The translations under genes and the position numbers were made by a program. This document shows positions 39,594 to 49,229 of a stretch of 64,000 bases of DNA, in pieces. Below the pieces are notes generated by a model. It saw nothing but the letters and a program-made list of their open reading frames with translations. It searched no databases and was not told where the DNA came from. Numbering within the stretch: the first letter of the stretch is position 1; every line of letters starts with the position of its first letter. This DNA comes from a bacterium (GTDB taxonomy: Bacteria; Planctomycetota; UBA1135; UBA2386), in the NCBI GenBank assembly GCA_030432695.1, contig JAUILN010000003.1, positions 558,001-622,000 of the forward strand, in the 5' to 3' direction.

Positions 39594-40730
39594 TCAGCGC
39601 AGGCCGACGACCGGCGCGTGGAAGGTGATGAACTCCGGCACGTCGTCGATCGCGTTCTGGTAGCTGTACAGGTGCACCGCGTCGGTGTAGCGCTGCGGCA
39701 CCCGACCGACCACGATGCGGCCGCGGTCCGAGGCGCGGATCATCCCCGGCACGGTGGGGTCACTGACGAAGGTCTGGGTGAAGATCTCCATGCGCGCCAG
39801 CGACGGGTCCTCGGGGATCAACAGGTCGACGCGGTAGCGACCGAGGCCCGGGGTCGGGTCGGTGACCCCCATGATCCCGATCTCGAGCGAGGCGTAGACG
39901 TGGCAGCCCGGCGCGCCGAACGGGGTCAGGTCGAAGGGCAGGACCGAGCCGCGGAACACGTCGCGGCTCTGGCCGAGGTAGGTGGTCGCCGGCAGGCCCG
40001 AAGCACCCAGCGAGTAGAACCAGATGCTGCAGGTCTGGCCGGGGCCGCCGACCGCACCCGAGTAGGTCGTGAACCGGTCGGGGCAGGCGTTGCGTTCGTT
40101 GTCGCGGAGGAAGTAGCCGGAGACGGGCTCCTGGTAGTAGAGCTGTGCGTCGAGGTACCAGGGCTCCGACGACGGCCCGCTCGCCGGTCGCTCGGCGCGC
40201 CATTCCAGCATCAGGTTCCGTCCGCTGACGTAGGGGAACGGCTGGATCGGGATCGACACGAGCCAGGGCTCGGGGCCGGCGCCGTTGCCGGTGTGCGCGG
40301 GGAAGTCGATCGGCTGGTCGTTCAGCACCACCTGCGTGTCGTCACCGCGGTTCTCGAGGTAGCTCTCGCCGAACACCTGGTCCGGCTCGGGCACGTTGCG
40401 GCTGGCCATCCGCAGCGTCATCCGGAAGGTGTGGGCCACCGACGGTTCGGTCGACGAGTCGGGCCGCAGCCACAGCCGGGAGATGTTGCGGGTCGGGAAG
40501 TCGACGATCGAGTGGCGATAGATCGTCTGAGCGCGGGACGGCGCGACGTGGCTCGGCACCCAGTGCCGGGAGCTGCCCTCGCGGGCCTGCATGTTGGCGG
40601 GAATCGTGTGGCTGGGAGACTGGGCGGCGAGCGATCCCAGGCCGCCGAGCAGGCAGAGAGCGGAGAGGGCGGCGAGAGTCCCGTTGCCGGGTCGGCTCTC
40701 GCGGCGCGTCGAGTCGAGCGACTGTCGCAT
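39594..40730 (-). CDS. Secreted protein with PFDLTPFG module
   Basis: Encodes 378 residues with a signal peptide (leader ending LGGLGSLAAQ). The N-terminal two-thirds is beta-rich with no known fold recognised. Residues about 205-350 contain the recurring segment VLPFDLTPFGAPGCHVYASL, nearly matching LPFDLTPFGFTGC in the protein at 50584, and end in FHAPVVGLR. Likely an extracellular planctomycete-type protein. It is followed by a 117-bp gap to the MeaB gene on the same strand and need not be in one operon with it. Confidence 0.72.
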   Translation of the reverse strand: MRQSLDSTRRESRPGNGTLAALSALCLLGGLGSLAAQSPSHTIPANMQAREGSSRHWVPSHVAPSRAQTIYRHSIVDFPTRNISRLWLRPDSSTEPSVAHTFRMTLRMASRNVPEPDQVFGESYLENRGDDTQVVLNDQPIDFPAHTGNGAGPEPWLVSIPIQPFPYVSGRNLMLEWRAERPASGPSSEPWYLDAQLYYQEPVSGYFLRDNERNACPDRFTTYSGAVGGPGQTCSIWFYSLGASGLPATTYLGQSRDVFRGSVLPFDLTPFGAPGCHVYASLEIGIMGVTDPTPGLGRYRVDLLIPEDPSLARMEIFTQTFVSDPTVPGMIRASDRGRIVVGRVPQRYTDAVHLYSYQNAIDDVPEFITFHAPVVGLR

Positions 40731-40847
40731 GTTCGCGGAAGGGGGAGCGAGAAAGGAGGGGGCGTGGGGAGGGGGCGAGCGGAACGGGGTCGCGGCGCTA
40801 CGCGGCAGACCGACGTCGAGGATCGGAAAACCCGTCCGTCGGACGGA

Positions 40848-41831
40848 TCAGCCGTCTGCGAAGATCCGCCGGGCTGCGGCGGTGGGGATCGCCGAGCCGC
40901 GGGCGACCTCGTCGCGGAGGCGATCACGCCGTGCCAGGAGGTCCGGATCGGCCAGGGCCCGGGCCCGGATCATCTCGTCGACGGCCTCGTCGAACCAGTG
41001 GAGGTCCTGGGCGCGGCGGCGGGTCTCGAGTTCGCCATGCGTTCGAGCGGACTCGACCACCCGCAGCACCGTCCCCCACAGCTCGTCGATGCCCTCGCCA
41101 GTGCGGGCGGAAGCGGTCGCGACCGGCGCGGGGCCCCCAGGCCGCGATCCGTGGAGGATGTGCAGCGCCTGGCTCAGCTCCGCGGCGGCGCGCCGCGCGC
41201 GCTCCAGGTTGTCGCCATCGGCCTTGGTCACCACCACACTGTCGGCGAGTTCCAGGATGCCGCGCTTGATGCCCTGCAGGTCGTCGCCCGCGCCGGTCAG
41301 CGCCAGCAGCAGCAGGTGGTCGACCATCGACGCGACCGCGGTCTCCGACTGGCCGACGCCGACCGTCTCCACCAGCACCACGTCGAAGCCGGCCGCCTCA
41401 CAGAGCAGCACCGCCTCGCGGCTACGGCGCGCCACGCCGCCGGCCGCGTCGCCACTGGGCGAAGGCCGGACGTAGGCGCGGTCGTCGCGGGCGAGTCGCT
41501 CCATCCGGGTCTTGTCACCGAGGATGCTGCCACCCGACAGCGTGCTGGACGGGTCGACCGCCAGCACGGCCACGCGATGCCCGCGGCCGAGGAGTCGGGT
41601 GCCGAGTTCGTCGAGCAGCGTCGACTTGCCGGCGCCGGGGACCCCGCTGACGCCGACCCGCACCGCCGCGCGCCGCTCGGCGTCGGCGCCGAGGGCGTCC
41701 AGCACGTCCGCGGCGAGCTGCAGGTCGTCGCCGCGGCGGCTCTCCACCAGGGTGATGGCCCGCGCCAGGACGCGACGGTCTCCGGAGCGGACCCCGTCGA
41801 CGTAGGCTTCGCGGCTCAGGCGCCTCTGCAT
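40848..41831 (-). CDS. meaB: MeaB-family GTPase, methylmalonyl-CoA mutase chaperone
   Basis: Encodes 327 residues. The P-loop is GVSGVPGAGKSTLLDE, followed by VLAVDPSSTLSGGSILGDKT (switch I) and the G4-like VVVTKADGDN. It belongs to the MeaB/ArgK branch of the SIMIBI G3E GTPases, which load adenosylcobalamin into methylmalonyl-CoA mutase and eject damaged cofactor. The cognate mutase is encoded about 17 kb away in this window on the same strand. Upstream on the same strand is the RND transporter gene, not a functional partner. Confidence 0.93.
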   Translation of the reverse strand: MQRRLSREAYVDGVRSGDRRVLARAITLVESRRGDDLQLAADVLDALGADAERRAAVRVGVSGVPGAGKSTLLDELGTRLLGRGHRVAVLAVDPSSTLSGGSILGDKTRMERLARDDRAYVRPSPSGDAAGGVARRSREAVLLCEAAGFDVVLVETVGVGQSETAVASMVDHLLLLALTGAGDDLQGIKRGILELADSVVVTKADGDNLERARRAAAELSQALHILHGSRPGGPAPVATASARTGEGIDELWGTVLRVVESARTHGELETRRRAQDLHWFDEAVDEMIRARALADPDLLARRDRLRDEVARGSAIPTAAARRIFADG

Positions 41832-41856
41832 GCCGCAGATTCTGGCGCGAGGCGGA

Positions 41857-44800
41857 TCACGACGCGAGCCGCTCGCACTCCTTGCGGCCGAACAGGCCCA
41901 GCACCGCCGGCGTGACCAGGAAGTCGAGCAGCGTGTTGGTGACCAGCCCGCCGAGCACCACGGTGGCGACCGGGTAGAGGATCTCGCGGCCCGGCTCGTC
42001 GGCCGACAGCGCCAGCGGCACCAGGGCGATGCCGCTGGTCAACGCGGTCATCGTCACCGGGATCGCCCGCTCGCGCGCCGCCTGCACCACCGTCTCGGTG
42101 GTGAACACGCCACCGCGCTCGCGCATCAGGTCGAGGACGTGCTCGATCAGCAGGATCGCGTTGCGCGCCGCCATGCCGAGCAGGGCGATCAGTCCCACCA
42201 ACGTGGCGACCGAGACGTCCTGGCCGGTGAGCACCACCGCCGCGACCGCGCCGAGGAACGCGATCGGTCGGGTGAGCAGGACCAGGAAGGCGATCTGCAG
42301 CGAGCCGAAGTGCAGGTGCAGGATCATCGCCATCAGGATCACCGAGACGATGCTCAGCGACAGGACGATCCGCGACGCCTCGCGCTGCGACTCGAACTGG
42401 CCGCCGAGGCGGATGGTCTCGGGGAACTCGCCCGCCGCCAGTTCCTCGCGCAGCGGCTCGAGCGCACGCTCCACGTCGGCGACCACGTCGCCGAGTGCGC
42501 GGCCGGCGACGTTGTGCTTGACGACGATCCGGCGCGTCACGTCTTCCCGCTTGATCTCGTTCGGAGAACGGGTGCGGCGCACCACCGCGACGTCGCCGAG
42601 CCGCACCAGATCGTCGGTCGCATCCGCGAGCAGCAGGCTCTCGAGGTCGGCCGGGTCGTGGCGGTCCTCGGGGCGGAGCTGGACCTTGATCGGGTAGCTG
42701 ATCCGGCCGGCCGGCATCTCGCCGACGGTCTCGCCGCCGAGCGCCAGCGCCACCGTCCGCGCGACCTGTTCCACCGGGATGCCGGCGCGCGCCAGCCGTT
42801 CCCGCTCCGGCCGTACCTCGACCTGCTCCAGCAGGACCAACGGCTCCACCGCGAGGTCACGGACGCCGGGGATGTCCTCGATCAGGCCCTTTACCCGGTC
42901 GCCGAGTTCGCGCAACCGCTGCAGATCCGGTCCGGTGATCTTGATCGCGACCTGCGCGGCGACCCCCGACAGCATCGCGCTGAGCAGGTGCGCCAGTGGC
43001 TGTTCGGTCTCGGTGGTCACGCCGGGGAACTCCGCGCCCAGGCGGTCACGGATCTCCTCCAGCACCTCCTCGCGGCCGCGGCCGCTGGTCGGATCGAAGG
43101 TGACGATCGCCTCGGAGATGTTCACCGGCATCACGTGCTCGTCGCCCTCGGCGCGGCCGGTGCGCCTCGCGACCTGGGCCACACCGTCGACGTCCAGCAA
43201 GAGGCGTTCGAGTCGTTGGCCGAACGCGTGTGAGGTCGCCAGGCTGGTGCCGGGGGGCAGGCTGAGGTTGACCTGCGCGGAGCCCTCGTTGAACGGCGGC
43301 AGGAAGGTGGTGCCGCGGCTGACCATCAGCGTCACCGCGCACAGGCACAGCGCCAGCGTCACCGCCAGGATCTCCATCGGCCGGGCCAGGCTGAACGACA
43401 CCGCGCGAGCGGTCCCGCGACGCAGCAGGTCGACCAACCGACCGCCGTACTCCTCGTGCTCCTTCTCCTGCAGGTTGGCGGCGACCGACTTGCCGAGCAG
43501 CCAGTAGCACAACACCGGAGTCACGGTGAGGGCGACCACCAGCGACGCGCCGACGCTGACGATGTAGGCGAGGCCGATCGGCGCGAACAGCCGGCCCTCG
43601 ACCCCGCTCAGGAAGAACAGCGGCAGGTACACCACCGTCACCAGCAGGGTGCCGTAGGTCACCGGCTTGCGCACCTCCAGCGACGCGTCGAGGACCACCG
43701 CCAGGGCCGCCCGTGGCGCGCTCAGTCGAGCATTCTCGTGCAGGCGCCGGTAGACGTTCTCGACGTCGACGATCGCGTCGTCGACCAGCGTGCCGATCGC
43801 CACCGCGAGACCGCCGAGGGTCATCGTGTCGATCGTCAGGCCGAAGGCCTCGAAGAACAGCGCTGCGATCGCCACCGACAGCGGAATCGCGGTCAGCGTG
43901 ATCAGCGTGGTGCGCAGGTTGAGCAGGAACGCGAACAGCACCAGCACGACCAGGATCGAGCCGTCGCGCACCGCTTCGAGCACGTTGTTGATCGCCCGGT
44001 CGATGAAGTCGGCCTGCCGGAACACGTCGGTGACGATCTCGATGTCCGGCGGCAGCACGGCCTTCACCGCGTCGAGTTCCTCCAGCAGCCGGTCGGTCAG
44101 CGCGACGGTGTCGACCCCGGGCTGCTTGGCGACCACCGCCAGCACGCCGGGCGTGCCGGCGAGCCCGGCATCTCCCACGCCGACCGTCGCCGGGCCCAGT
44201 CGGACCTCGGCGACGTCGCGCAGGAGGATCGGCCTGGTCGGGTCGTCGCGGATCACCGCGGTGCTGAGGTCCTCGGCTCCGGTCACGCGCCCCGGCACGT
44301 GTACGGCCGGCGCCTCGACGCCCGACTCGAGGATGCCGCCGATCACGTTGACATTGGTGGCCCGCACCGCATCGGCGACCTCCGGCAGCGTCAGCCCGAA
44401 GCCGCGGAGCCGCGCCGCGTCGACGATGACCTGCAGCTCGGTCGGCCGGCTGCCGGTGGAGACCACCTGCGCGACGCCCGAGACCGAGCGCAGCCGCGGC
44501 CGCACCTCGCTGTCGACCAGGCGCCGGAGTTCGGTCTGCGAGGTGGCGCCGTTCTTGGACCGGAAGGCGACCACCAGGATCTGGCCCATGATCGAGCTGA
44601 CCGGGGTCATCTCGGGGCGGACGCCGAGCGGCAGGTCGAGGAGCTGCAGCTTCTCGGACACGATCTGTCGGTCGCGGTAGATGTCGGTGCCCCATTCGAA
44701 CTCCACCCAGACCATCGCCAGACCGAGCTGGCTGGAGGAGCGGACCCGGAACACCCCGGTGGCGCCGTTGACCGCCTGTTCGATCGGGCGGGTGACGAGC

Positions 44801-44988
44801 TGTTCCACGTCCTCGGAGACCAGGCCGGGAGCCTCGCAGAGCACCGTGACCACCGGTCGGTCGAGGTTGGGGAGCACGTCGATCGGTCGCCGCAGCACCG
44901 CGAAGGTGCCGAGCACGGCGATGGCCAGCGCGGTGACCGCGACCAGCAAGCGGTTCTGGAGGCTCAGTGCCAGGATCTTGTCGAGCAT
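41857..44988 (-). CDS. RND efflux transporter, CusA/CzcA-like
   Basis: Encodes 1043 residues from the ATG at 44988 (an in-frame ATG at 45048 would add 20). It has the RND layout of 12 transmembrane helices and two large periplasmic loops, with FYLPPFNEGSAQVNLSLPPG-type pore sequence. The signature VDDAIVDVENVYRRLHEN in TM4 and the N-terminal VLRRPIDVLPNLDRPVVTVL fit the heavy-metal (HME) subfamily, a proton-driven inner-membrane pump. Metal specificity (Cu/Ag or Zn/Co/Cd) cannot be assigned. It is the last gene of an operon with adaptor and TolC genes. Confidence 0.93.
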   Translation of the reverse strand: MLDKILALSLQNRLLVAVTALAIAVLGTFAVLRRPIDVLPNLDRPVVTVLCEAPGLVSEDVEQLVTRPIEQAVNGATGVFRVRSSSQLGLAMVWVEFEWGTDIYRDRQIVSEKLQLLDLPLGVRPEMTPVSSIMGQILVVAFRSKNGATSQTELRRLVDSEVRPRLRSVSGVAQVVSTGSRPTELQVIVDAARLRGFGLTLPEVADAVRATNVNVIGGILESGVEAPAVHVPGRVTGAEDLSTAVIRDDPTRPILLRDVAEVRLGPATVGVGDAGLAGTPGVLAVVAKQPGVDTVALTDRLLEELDAVKAVLPPDIEIVTDVFRQADFIDRAINNVLEAVRDGSILVVLVLFAFLLNLRTTLITLTAIPLSVAIAALFFEAFGLTIDTMTLGGLAVAIGTLVDDAIVDVENVYRRLHENARLSAPRAALAVVLDASLEVRKPVTYGTLLVTVVYLPLFFLSGVEGRLFAPIGLAYIVSVGASLVVALTVTPVLCYWLLGKSVAANLQEKEHEEYGGRLVDLLRRGTARAVSFSLARPMEILAVTLALCLCAVTLMVSRGTTFLPPFNEGSAQVNLSLPPGTSLATSHAFGQRLERLLLDVDGVAQVARRTGRAEGDEHVMPVNISEAIVTFDPTSGRGREEVLEEIRDRLGAEFPGVTTETEQPLAHLLSAMLSGVAAQVAIKITGPDLQRLRELGDRVKGLIEDIPGVRDLAVEPLVLLEQVEVRPERERLARAGIPVEQVARTVALALGGETVGEMPAGRISYPIKVQLRPEDRHDPADLESLLLADATDDLVRLGDVAVVRRTRSPNEIKREDVTRRIVVKHNVAGRALGDVVADVERALEPLREELAAGEFPETIRLGGQFESQREASRIVLSLSIVSVILMAMILHLHFGSLQIAFLVLLTRPIAFLGAVAAVVLTGQDVSVATLVGLIALLGMAARNAILLIEHVLDLMRERGGVFTTETVVQAARERAIPVTMTALTSGIALVPLALSADEPGREILYPVATVVLGGLVTNTLLDFLVTPAVLGLFGRKECERLAS

Positions 44989-45111
44989 CGGACCTTCTGC
45001 GCGGCCTTCCGCCGCAGACGAATGGGCACGACTCGCTGCGCTCGCCATGCCCCGAGGCGGTCGGCCGCGCCGACCATGTTGTTTGGATCGACTCCTCCGA
45101 GAAGTCGTCGA

Positions 45112-46776
45112 TCAGTGACCGTGGGAATGGCCGGCGTCGTGGTCGCCGGCGTGGAGTGCGAGACCGATCTCGAAGGCGCCCGTGCGCACCACCGTGGTCC
45201 CGGGCGCGAGCCGCGGGTCCTGCTGGTTCGCGCGCAGCACCACCACCTCGTCGTCCTCGATGGCGATGACCACCGGGACCTCCTCGAACACGTCGCCGTG
45301 CGCGTCGGGCAGCAGCACCACCCGCTCCGCGCCGTCGCGGGTCACCGCGGTCACCGGCAGCACGTAGACGTTGTCGAGGTGTTCCTGCGGCACGCGCAGC
45401 GAGTAGCGCAGGCCCGGGCGTAGCTGCCACGAGCGCCGGGGCGGAGTCCCGCTCTCGAGGTCGGCCCCGGCGAGCAGCGCGTTCTCCACGTCGAGCCAGG
45501 CGACGGTACGCGCGTCGACCTCGGCGATCTGGGTGACCGCGAGGCCGTCGAGTTCCGGTCCGGTACCGGGCAGCAGCGGCGTCGCCCGGCAGGCGAGGCC
45601 GTTGTGCAGCGCCGCGGTCAGCGCCTCGATCTCGCGGCCGACCGGCGTGGCCCGCAGGCGCAGCGCTCGGCCGTCGCGCAGCGTCGCGACCAACGTGCCC
45701 GGCGGCACGCTCGCGCCGATCCGCACGTGCAGCGCCAGCAGGTCCCATTCGTCGGCGTCACGCGGCGCGCGCACCGTCACCCGATCTTCGAGCGCACCCT
45801 GTGCGTGCAGATTGCGGACGTCGGCCAGCGAGTGGCCGGACAGCAGCAACGAGGCGATGCGCAGGAACGCCCGCGCCGCGCTGGGATCCTCGCCCAGCCA
45901 TGCCGCGAGGTCGGCAGTCGCAAGGCCGTGGCCGGCGAGTTCGCCGATGGTCGCGACCACCAGCGGCAGTTCGCGGAGCGCCTCCGGGAGCCGCTCCTCC
46001 AGCGCCATCGCGTCGGCACGCCAGAGGCCGTTGTGGTCCAAGGTGCGGCGCACGTTGGAGGCGCCGTAGAACGGCAGGTGTTCGCCGCGGGCCAGTGCTT
46101 CGACCTGCTCCTCGGAGAAGCCGTGCTTCTCCAGCTCGTGGGCCGCCTGGTCGGCGGCGATCCGGGAGCGCTCCAGATCGTAGTCGAGTTCGATCCGGCG
46201 CTGGCGCGGCACCAGCGGCAGCTCGCCTTCGTCGGGGATCGCGTCGATGCGCGCCGCCTCGGCCTCCAGGATCTCGATCTCGCCGCGGGCCTTGCGCAGG
46301 CTCCGCACCGCCGCGTGGATCTCCTCGTGCGCCGGGTGGAGCGCATCGGCGGTGAGCTGGATCGGCGGCAGCGGAATCGGCTCCCGGACCAGGTCGATCA
46401 GCGGTTCGCCAGACGCGACCACCTGCGGCGGCGTGACGTGGCGTTCGACCACGCGGCCACCGACCGGCGTGTAGGCCGGGCGGAGTGCCAACGGCGTCTC
46501 CTCGACCACTGCCGCGACGCGCAGCGTGCGGGTCCAGGTGGTCAGGGTCAGCTCGGTCGTCGTCACGCCGAGGTTGGCGAGCGTCTGCGGCGAGAACTCG
46601 ATCTCGCCCTCGTGCGCATGCTCCGCGTCGGGATCGGCGTTCGGATCCGCGGCAGGATCCATGGCATGTTCGCTCTCGGTCGGAGCCATGCCCGCACGGC
46701 CGGCCTGGAAGCCGGCCAGGATGCCGAGGCCGGTGAATGCCACCGCGGCCGCGACCAGTCCCCATCGTTCTGTCAT
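45112..46776 (-). CDS. RND periplasmic adaptor (CusB/CzcB-like), His-rich tail
   Basis: Encodes 554 residues. An N-terminal membrane anchor (MTERWGLVAAAVAFTGLGIL) is followed by a His/Asp/Glu-rich segment (ADPDAEHAHEG), then lipoyl/barrel-type segments (GGRVVERHVTPPQVVASGEP, FLRLRATPVGREIEALTAAL) and a long helical insert. The C-terminus is HAGDHDAGHSHGH, a likely metal-binding tail. It connects the RND pump to the outer-membrane channel in the periplasm. Its start overlaps the TolC stop (ATGA region) and a 123-bp gap leads to the RND gene. Confidence 0.88.
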   Translation of the reverse strand: MTERWGLVAAAVAFTGLGILAGFQAGRAGMAPTESEHAMDPAADPNADPDAEHAHEGEIEFSPQTLANLGVTTTELTLTTWTRTLRVAAVVEETPLALRPAYTPVGGRVVERHVTPPQVVASGEPLIDLVREPIPLPPIQLTADALHPAHEEIHAAVRSLRKARGEIEILEAEAARIDAIPDEGELPLVPRQRRIELDYDLERSRIAADQAAHELEKHGFSEEQVEALARGEHLPFYGASNVRRTLDHNGLWRADAMALEERLPEALRELPLVVATIGELAGHGLATADLAAWLGEDPSAARAFLRIASLLLSGHSLADVRNLHAQGALEDRVTVRAPRDADEWDLLALHVRIGASVPPGTLVATLRDGRALRLRATPVGREIEALTAALHNGLACRATPLLPGTGPELDGLAVTQIAEVDARTVAWLDVENALLAGADLESGTPPRRSWQLRPGLRYSLRVPQEHLDNVYVLPVTAVTRDGAERVVLLPDAHGDVFEEVPVVIAIEDDEVVVLRANQQDPRLAPGTTVVRTGAFEIGLALHAGDHDAGHSHGH

Positions 46777-48245
46777 CGTGTCGTCTCCGGTTCGCTCGTG
46801 CCGTCGCGGCTGTCGTCTTGTTCCCAGGGGCCGAAGGCGGCGCGTGCGACGTCTTCGTCGTCCACCTCCGGCGAAGTGCTGGCGAGCACCGTCCGCGGCG
46901 CGTCCGCGCCGAGCAGCGCAGCGCCGACCGCCTCCTCGAGCCGCCGCCAGGCGGTCAGCGTGTCGCGCTCGGCCTCCAGCGCCTCGGCGCGCAGGCGTCG
47001 GGCATTGCGCTCGATCTCGAGGATGCGCAGCGCATCACCCTCGCCGGCCTGCGCGGCGCGGCGTGCCAAGGCCGCGTGGGCGCTCGCCAGCGGCAGGACC
47101 TGTTCGCGGAGGTTGGCCAGGCGCTCGGTCTCGCGGGTCACCGCGCGCTGCGCGGCGTCGAGTTCGGAGAGTGCGCGGCGGGTGGCCGACTCGTAGCGGG
47201 TCCGGACCTCGTCGCGGTGGGCCAACGCTTCGGCGATCGCCTTCTGGTTGCGATCGAACAGCGGTGCCAGCAACTGGATGCTGAGGCCCCAGACCTCGAG
47301 GTCACCGCCCGGCTCGGCGTTGTACTGCGGGCCCAACTGCAGGTCGGGATACTGCTGCTCGATCTCCAGGCGCAGCGCGCGCTCGGCGACCTCGTAGTCG
47401 GTGCGGAGTCGGACCAGCTCCGGCTGGTTGCGCAGCAGGCGCTCGCGGAGGCTCGGTTCGTCGAGTTCGGTGTCGTCGGCCGGCAGCCAGTCGGCGACGC
47501 TCGGATCGATCGCGGACAGTCGCTCGGCGGACACGCCGAGCCGGGTGGCGAGGCGGTGGAGGACCACGTCCACGTCGCGCTCGGCGGCGACCGCGTCGGT
47601 GCGCGCCCGCGCGGCATCCAGCTCCAGCACCGCGGCGTCGAGGGCCGAGCCACGGCCCGCATCGAGGACGCTGCGCGCCATCACCGACGCGGCCAGCGCC
47701 GCGCCGTCGGCGAGTGCGCCGAGCTCGTCGGCCTTCAGGCGAGCGAGGTGGAGCTGGGCCAGGTCACCGAGGACCGCCCGCTCGAGTTCGCCGATGCGCA
47801 GCAGTGCGTCGATGCGCAGGCGCTCGGCGCGGGCGGAGTCGAGGGCGTCCTGGGCTCCGAGCCGGTCCGAGATCGGGATCCGGATGGTGAGCTGCGCCAT
47901 CGGCGTCCAGGCGCTGTCGGTGAATCCGGAGCCGGTGCCGTACTGCGGCCCGACCATGATCGTCGGGTTCGGCCAGGGCGTAGGGATCCGGGCGCGCTCG
48001 TGCGCGGTGCGCCAGGTGGCGAGGACCTCCTGGACGTCCGGACTCTGCTCGACCAGCCAGCGCAGGGCCTGCGCGTGGTCGACCACGGGAGCGTCCTCGG
48101 GTGCGGGCGTGCGGCGGGCGACGTCGACGCGCTCGAGGATCGCGCGTGGATCGAGGGGTTGGGGTTCGTAGGACGCACAACTCGCGGTCAGGCACAGGGC
48201 CATGGCGAAGAGCGCGTCCCGGCGATGGGGACGGACTGGATGCAT
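46773..48245 (-). CDS. TolC-family outer membrane efflux lipoprotein
   Basis: Encodes 490 residues. The leader MALCLTASC provides a lipobox with Cys as lipidation site. The rest is long helical OEP sequence with two repeats (e.g. LDSARAERLRIDALLRIGEL and LRTDYEVAERALRLEIEQQY), and an N-terminal NPTIMVGPQYGTGSGFTDSA segment characteristic of CusC/OprM beta-barrel strands. It forms the outer-membrane channel of the tripartite metal efflux system with the two downstream genes. The stop overlaps the adaptor start by four bases, so the proteins are cotranslated. The operon begins here; the spacer upstream contains multiple hairpins. Confidence 0.92.
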   Translation of the reverse strand: MHPVRPHRRDALFAMALCLTASCASYEPQPLDPRAILERVDVARRTPAPEDAPVVDHAQALRWLVEQSPDVQEVLATWRTAHERARIPTPWPNPTIMVGPQYGTGSGFTDSAWTPMAQLTIRIPISDRLGAQDALDSARAERLRIDALLRIGELERAVLGDLAQLHLARLKADELGALADGAALAASVMARSVLDAGRGSALDAAVLELDAARARTDAVAAERDVDVVLHRLATRLGVSAERLSAIDPSVADWLPADDTELDEPSLRERLLRNQPELVRLRTDYEVAERALRLEIEQQYPDLQLGPQYNAEPGGDLEVWGLSIQLLAPLFDRNQKAIAEALAHRDEVRTRYESATRRALSELDAAQRAVTRETERLANLREQVLPLASAHAALARRAAQAGEGDALRILEIERNARRLRAEALEAERDTLTAWRRLEEAVGAALLGADAPRTVLASTSPEVDDEDVARAAFGPWEQDDSRDGTSEPETTR

Positions 48246-48345
48246 CGGGCTCGGCGGACGGGGTCGGCTCGGGGACGACCGCGGGCCCGGCGCGCAGCTT
48301 CGTGCGCGCTCCTGCCGGCGGTCACCGTGACGGATCCCGGGAGCT

Positions 48346-48458
48346 CAGAGCGCGTTGCTTTTCGACTCGCGCGCTCTGCGCGGGCCCGGAGGGGCCCGCC
48401 AAACAGCAACTGAGAGGCTCGGCGATGGGATTCGCCAGTTTTCGCAACGGCCTCTCAG
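48346..48458. repeat. Cluster of three perfect inverted repeats (structured spacer)
   Basis: Three consecutive perfect stems: CAGAGCGCG/CGCGCTCTG (48346-48354/48370-48378), GCGGGCCC/GGGCCCGC around GGAG (48380-48387/48392-48399), and CTGAGAGGC/GCCTCTCAG (48410-48418/48450-48458). A further GGCGA/TCGCC stem (48421-48425/48432-48436) is nested in the third. The last repeat overlaps the 3' end of the small secreted gene. It lies between that gene and TolC. Confidence 0.75.
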
Positions 48459-48970
48459 ACCAGCAGCACAACCGAGCGGCGCGCCGCGAGGTGGCGGCGC
48501 AGCGTCGCTTCGGTCCAGTCCTGTCGCGCGGCGAGGCGCTCGGCGCGCGGCGGTCCCGCGCGGGCGTCGAACGGTCGGGCGACCGGCGGCAGATGGTCCG
48601 CCGCGGTTCCGATCCAGTCGATCCAGTCGCCGGGGCCGGCCTCCTCGACCGCGACCTTGCGGGTCAGTGGATCCCACTGCCCGTCTGCCAAGGCATCGAC
48701 GCAGGCTCCAGAACCGTCGCCTTCGTCGAGTTCGACTTCCAGGCTGCGCGGCTCGTCGCCGCGGCGCGCCGCGAGGTCGACCAGAGCCTGCTGCGGACAA
48801 TCGCGTCCCAGCCCGAACTCCCAGGCCGATCCGCTCGAGGTGCTACCGGAGCCGTCGGACCCGAGATCCTTGATGCAGACCACGAGACCCCGGGACGGTA
48901 CGAGAGACGCCGTCAGGCAGGCGAAGAGCGCCAGCCACACGCGCAGTCTCTGTCCGACCCTGGATCGCAT
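48455..48970 (-). CDS. Small secreted protein upstream of the efflux operon
   Basis: Encodes 171 residues with a signal peptide (MRSRVGQRLRVWLALFACLTASLVP). The mature start GLVVCIKDLGSDGSGSTSSG resembles the small exported proteins often encoded beside heavy-metal RND operons (CIxDxG near the mature N-terminus), but I cannot name a family. There are few Cys/His. Orientation and position upstream of TolC suggest a shared transcript interrupted by the structured spacer. Function is unknown. Confidence 0.6.
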   Translation of the reverse strand: MRSRVGQRLRVWLALFACLTASLVPSRGLVVCIKDLGSDGSGSTSSGSAWEFGLGRDCPQQALVDLAARRGDEPRSLEVELDEGDGSGACVDALADGQWDPLTRKVAVEEAGPGDWIDWIGTAADHLPPVARPFDARAGPPRAERLAARQDWTEATLRRHLAARRSVVLLV

Positions 48971-49024
48971 CGCGGGCCGAGCCTAGTGCAGCGAACTCGG
49001 CTTGGCGAGCCCCGAGTTGTGCAC

Positions 49025-49216
49025 ATGAACGATGAGATCACATATCAGTGCGACCGCTGCGGCGAGGAGATCGTCGTGCCGATCGACCTGTCCCAGGGCG
49101 AACACCAGGACTACGTCGAGGACTGTCCGGTCTGCTGCCACCCCAACCGCATCCGCTTCCGGGTGGACGATCGAGGTCGGGCCTTCGACGTCGACGCCGA
49201 GCTCGACGGTTGCTGA
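49025..49216 (+). CDS. CPXCG-motif cysteine-rich protein
   Basis: Encodes 63 residues from the ATG at 49025. It has the two CxxC pairs of the CPXCG family (QCDRCGEEI and DCPVCCHPNRI), which form a small zinc ribbon; the last Gly of CPXCG is Cys here. The length is typical. Function in the family is unknown. It runs convergent to the DUF3365 gene, whose stop is 14 bp downstream. Confidence 0.8.
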   Translation: MNDEITYQCDRCGEEIVVPIDLSQGEHQDYVEDCPVCCHPNRIRFRVDDRGRAFDVDAELDGC

Positions 49217-49229
49217 TCGTCCGTGAGCG

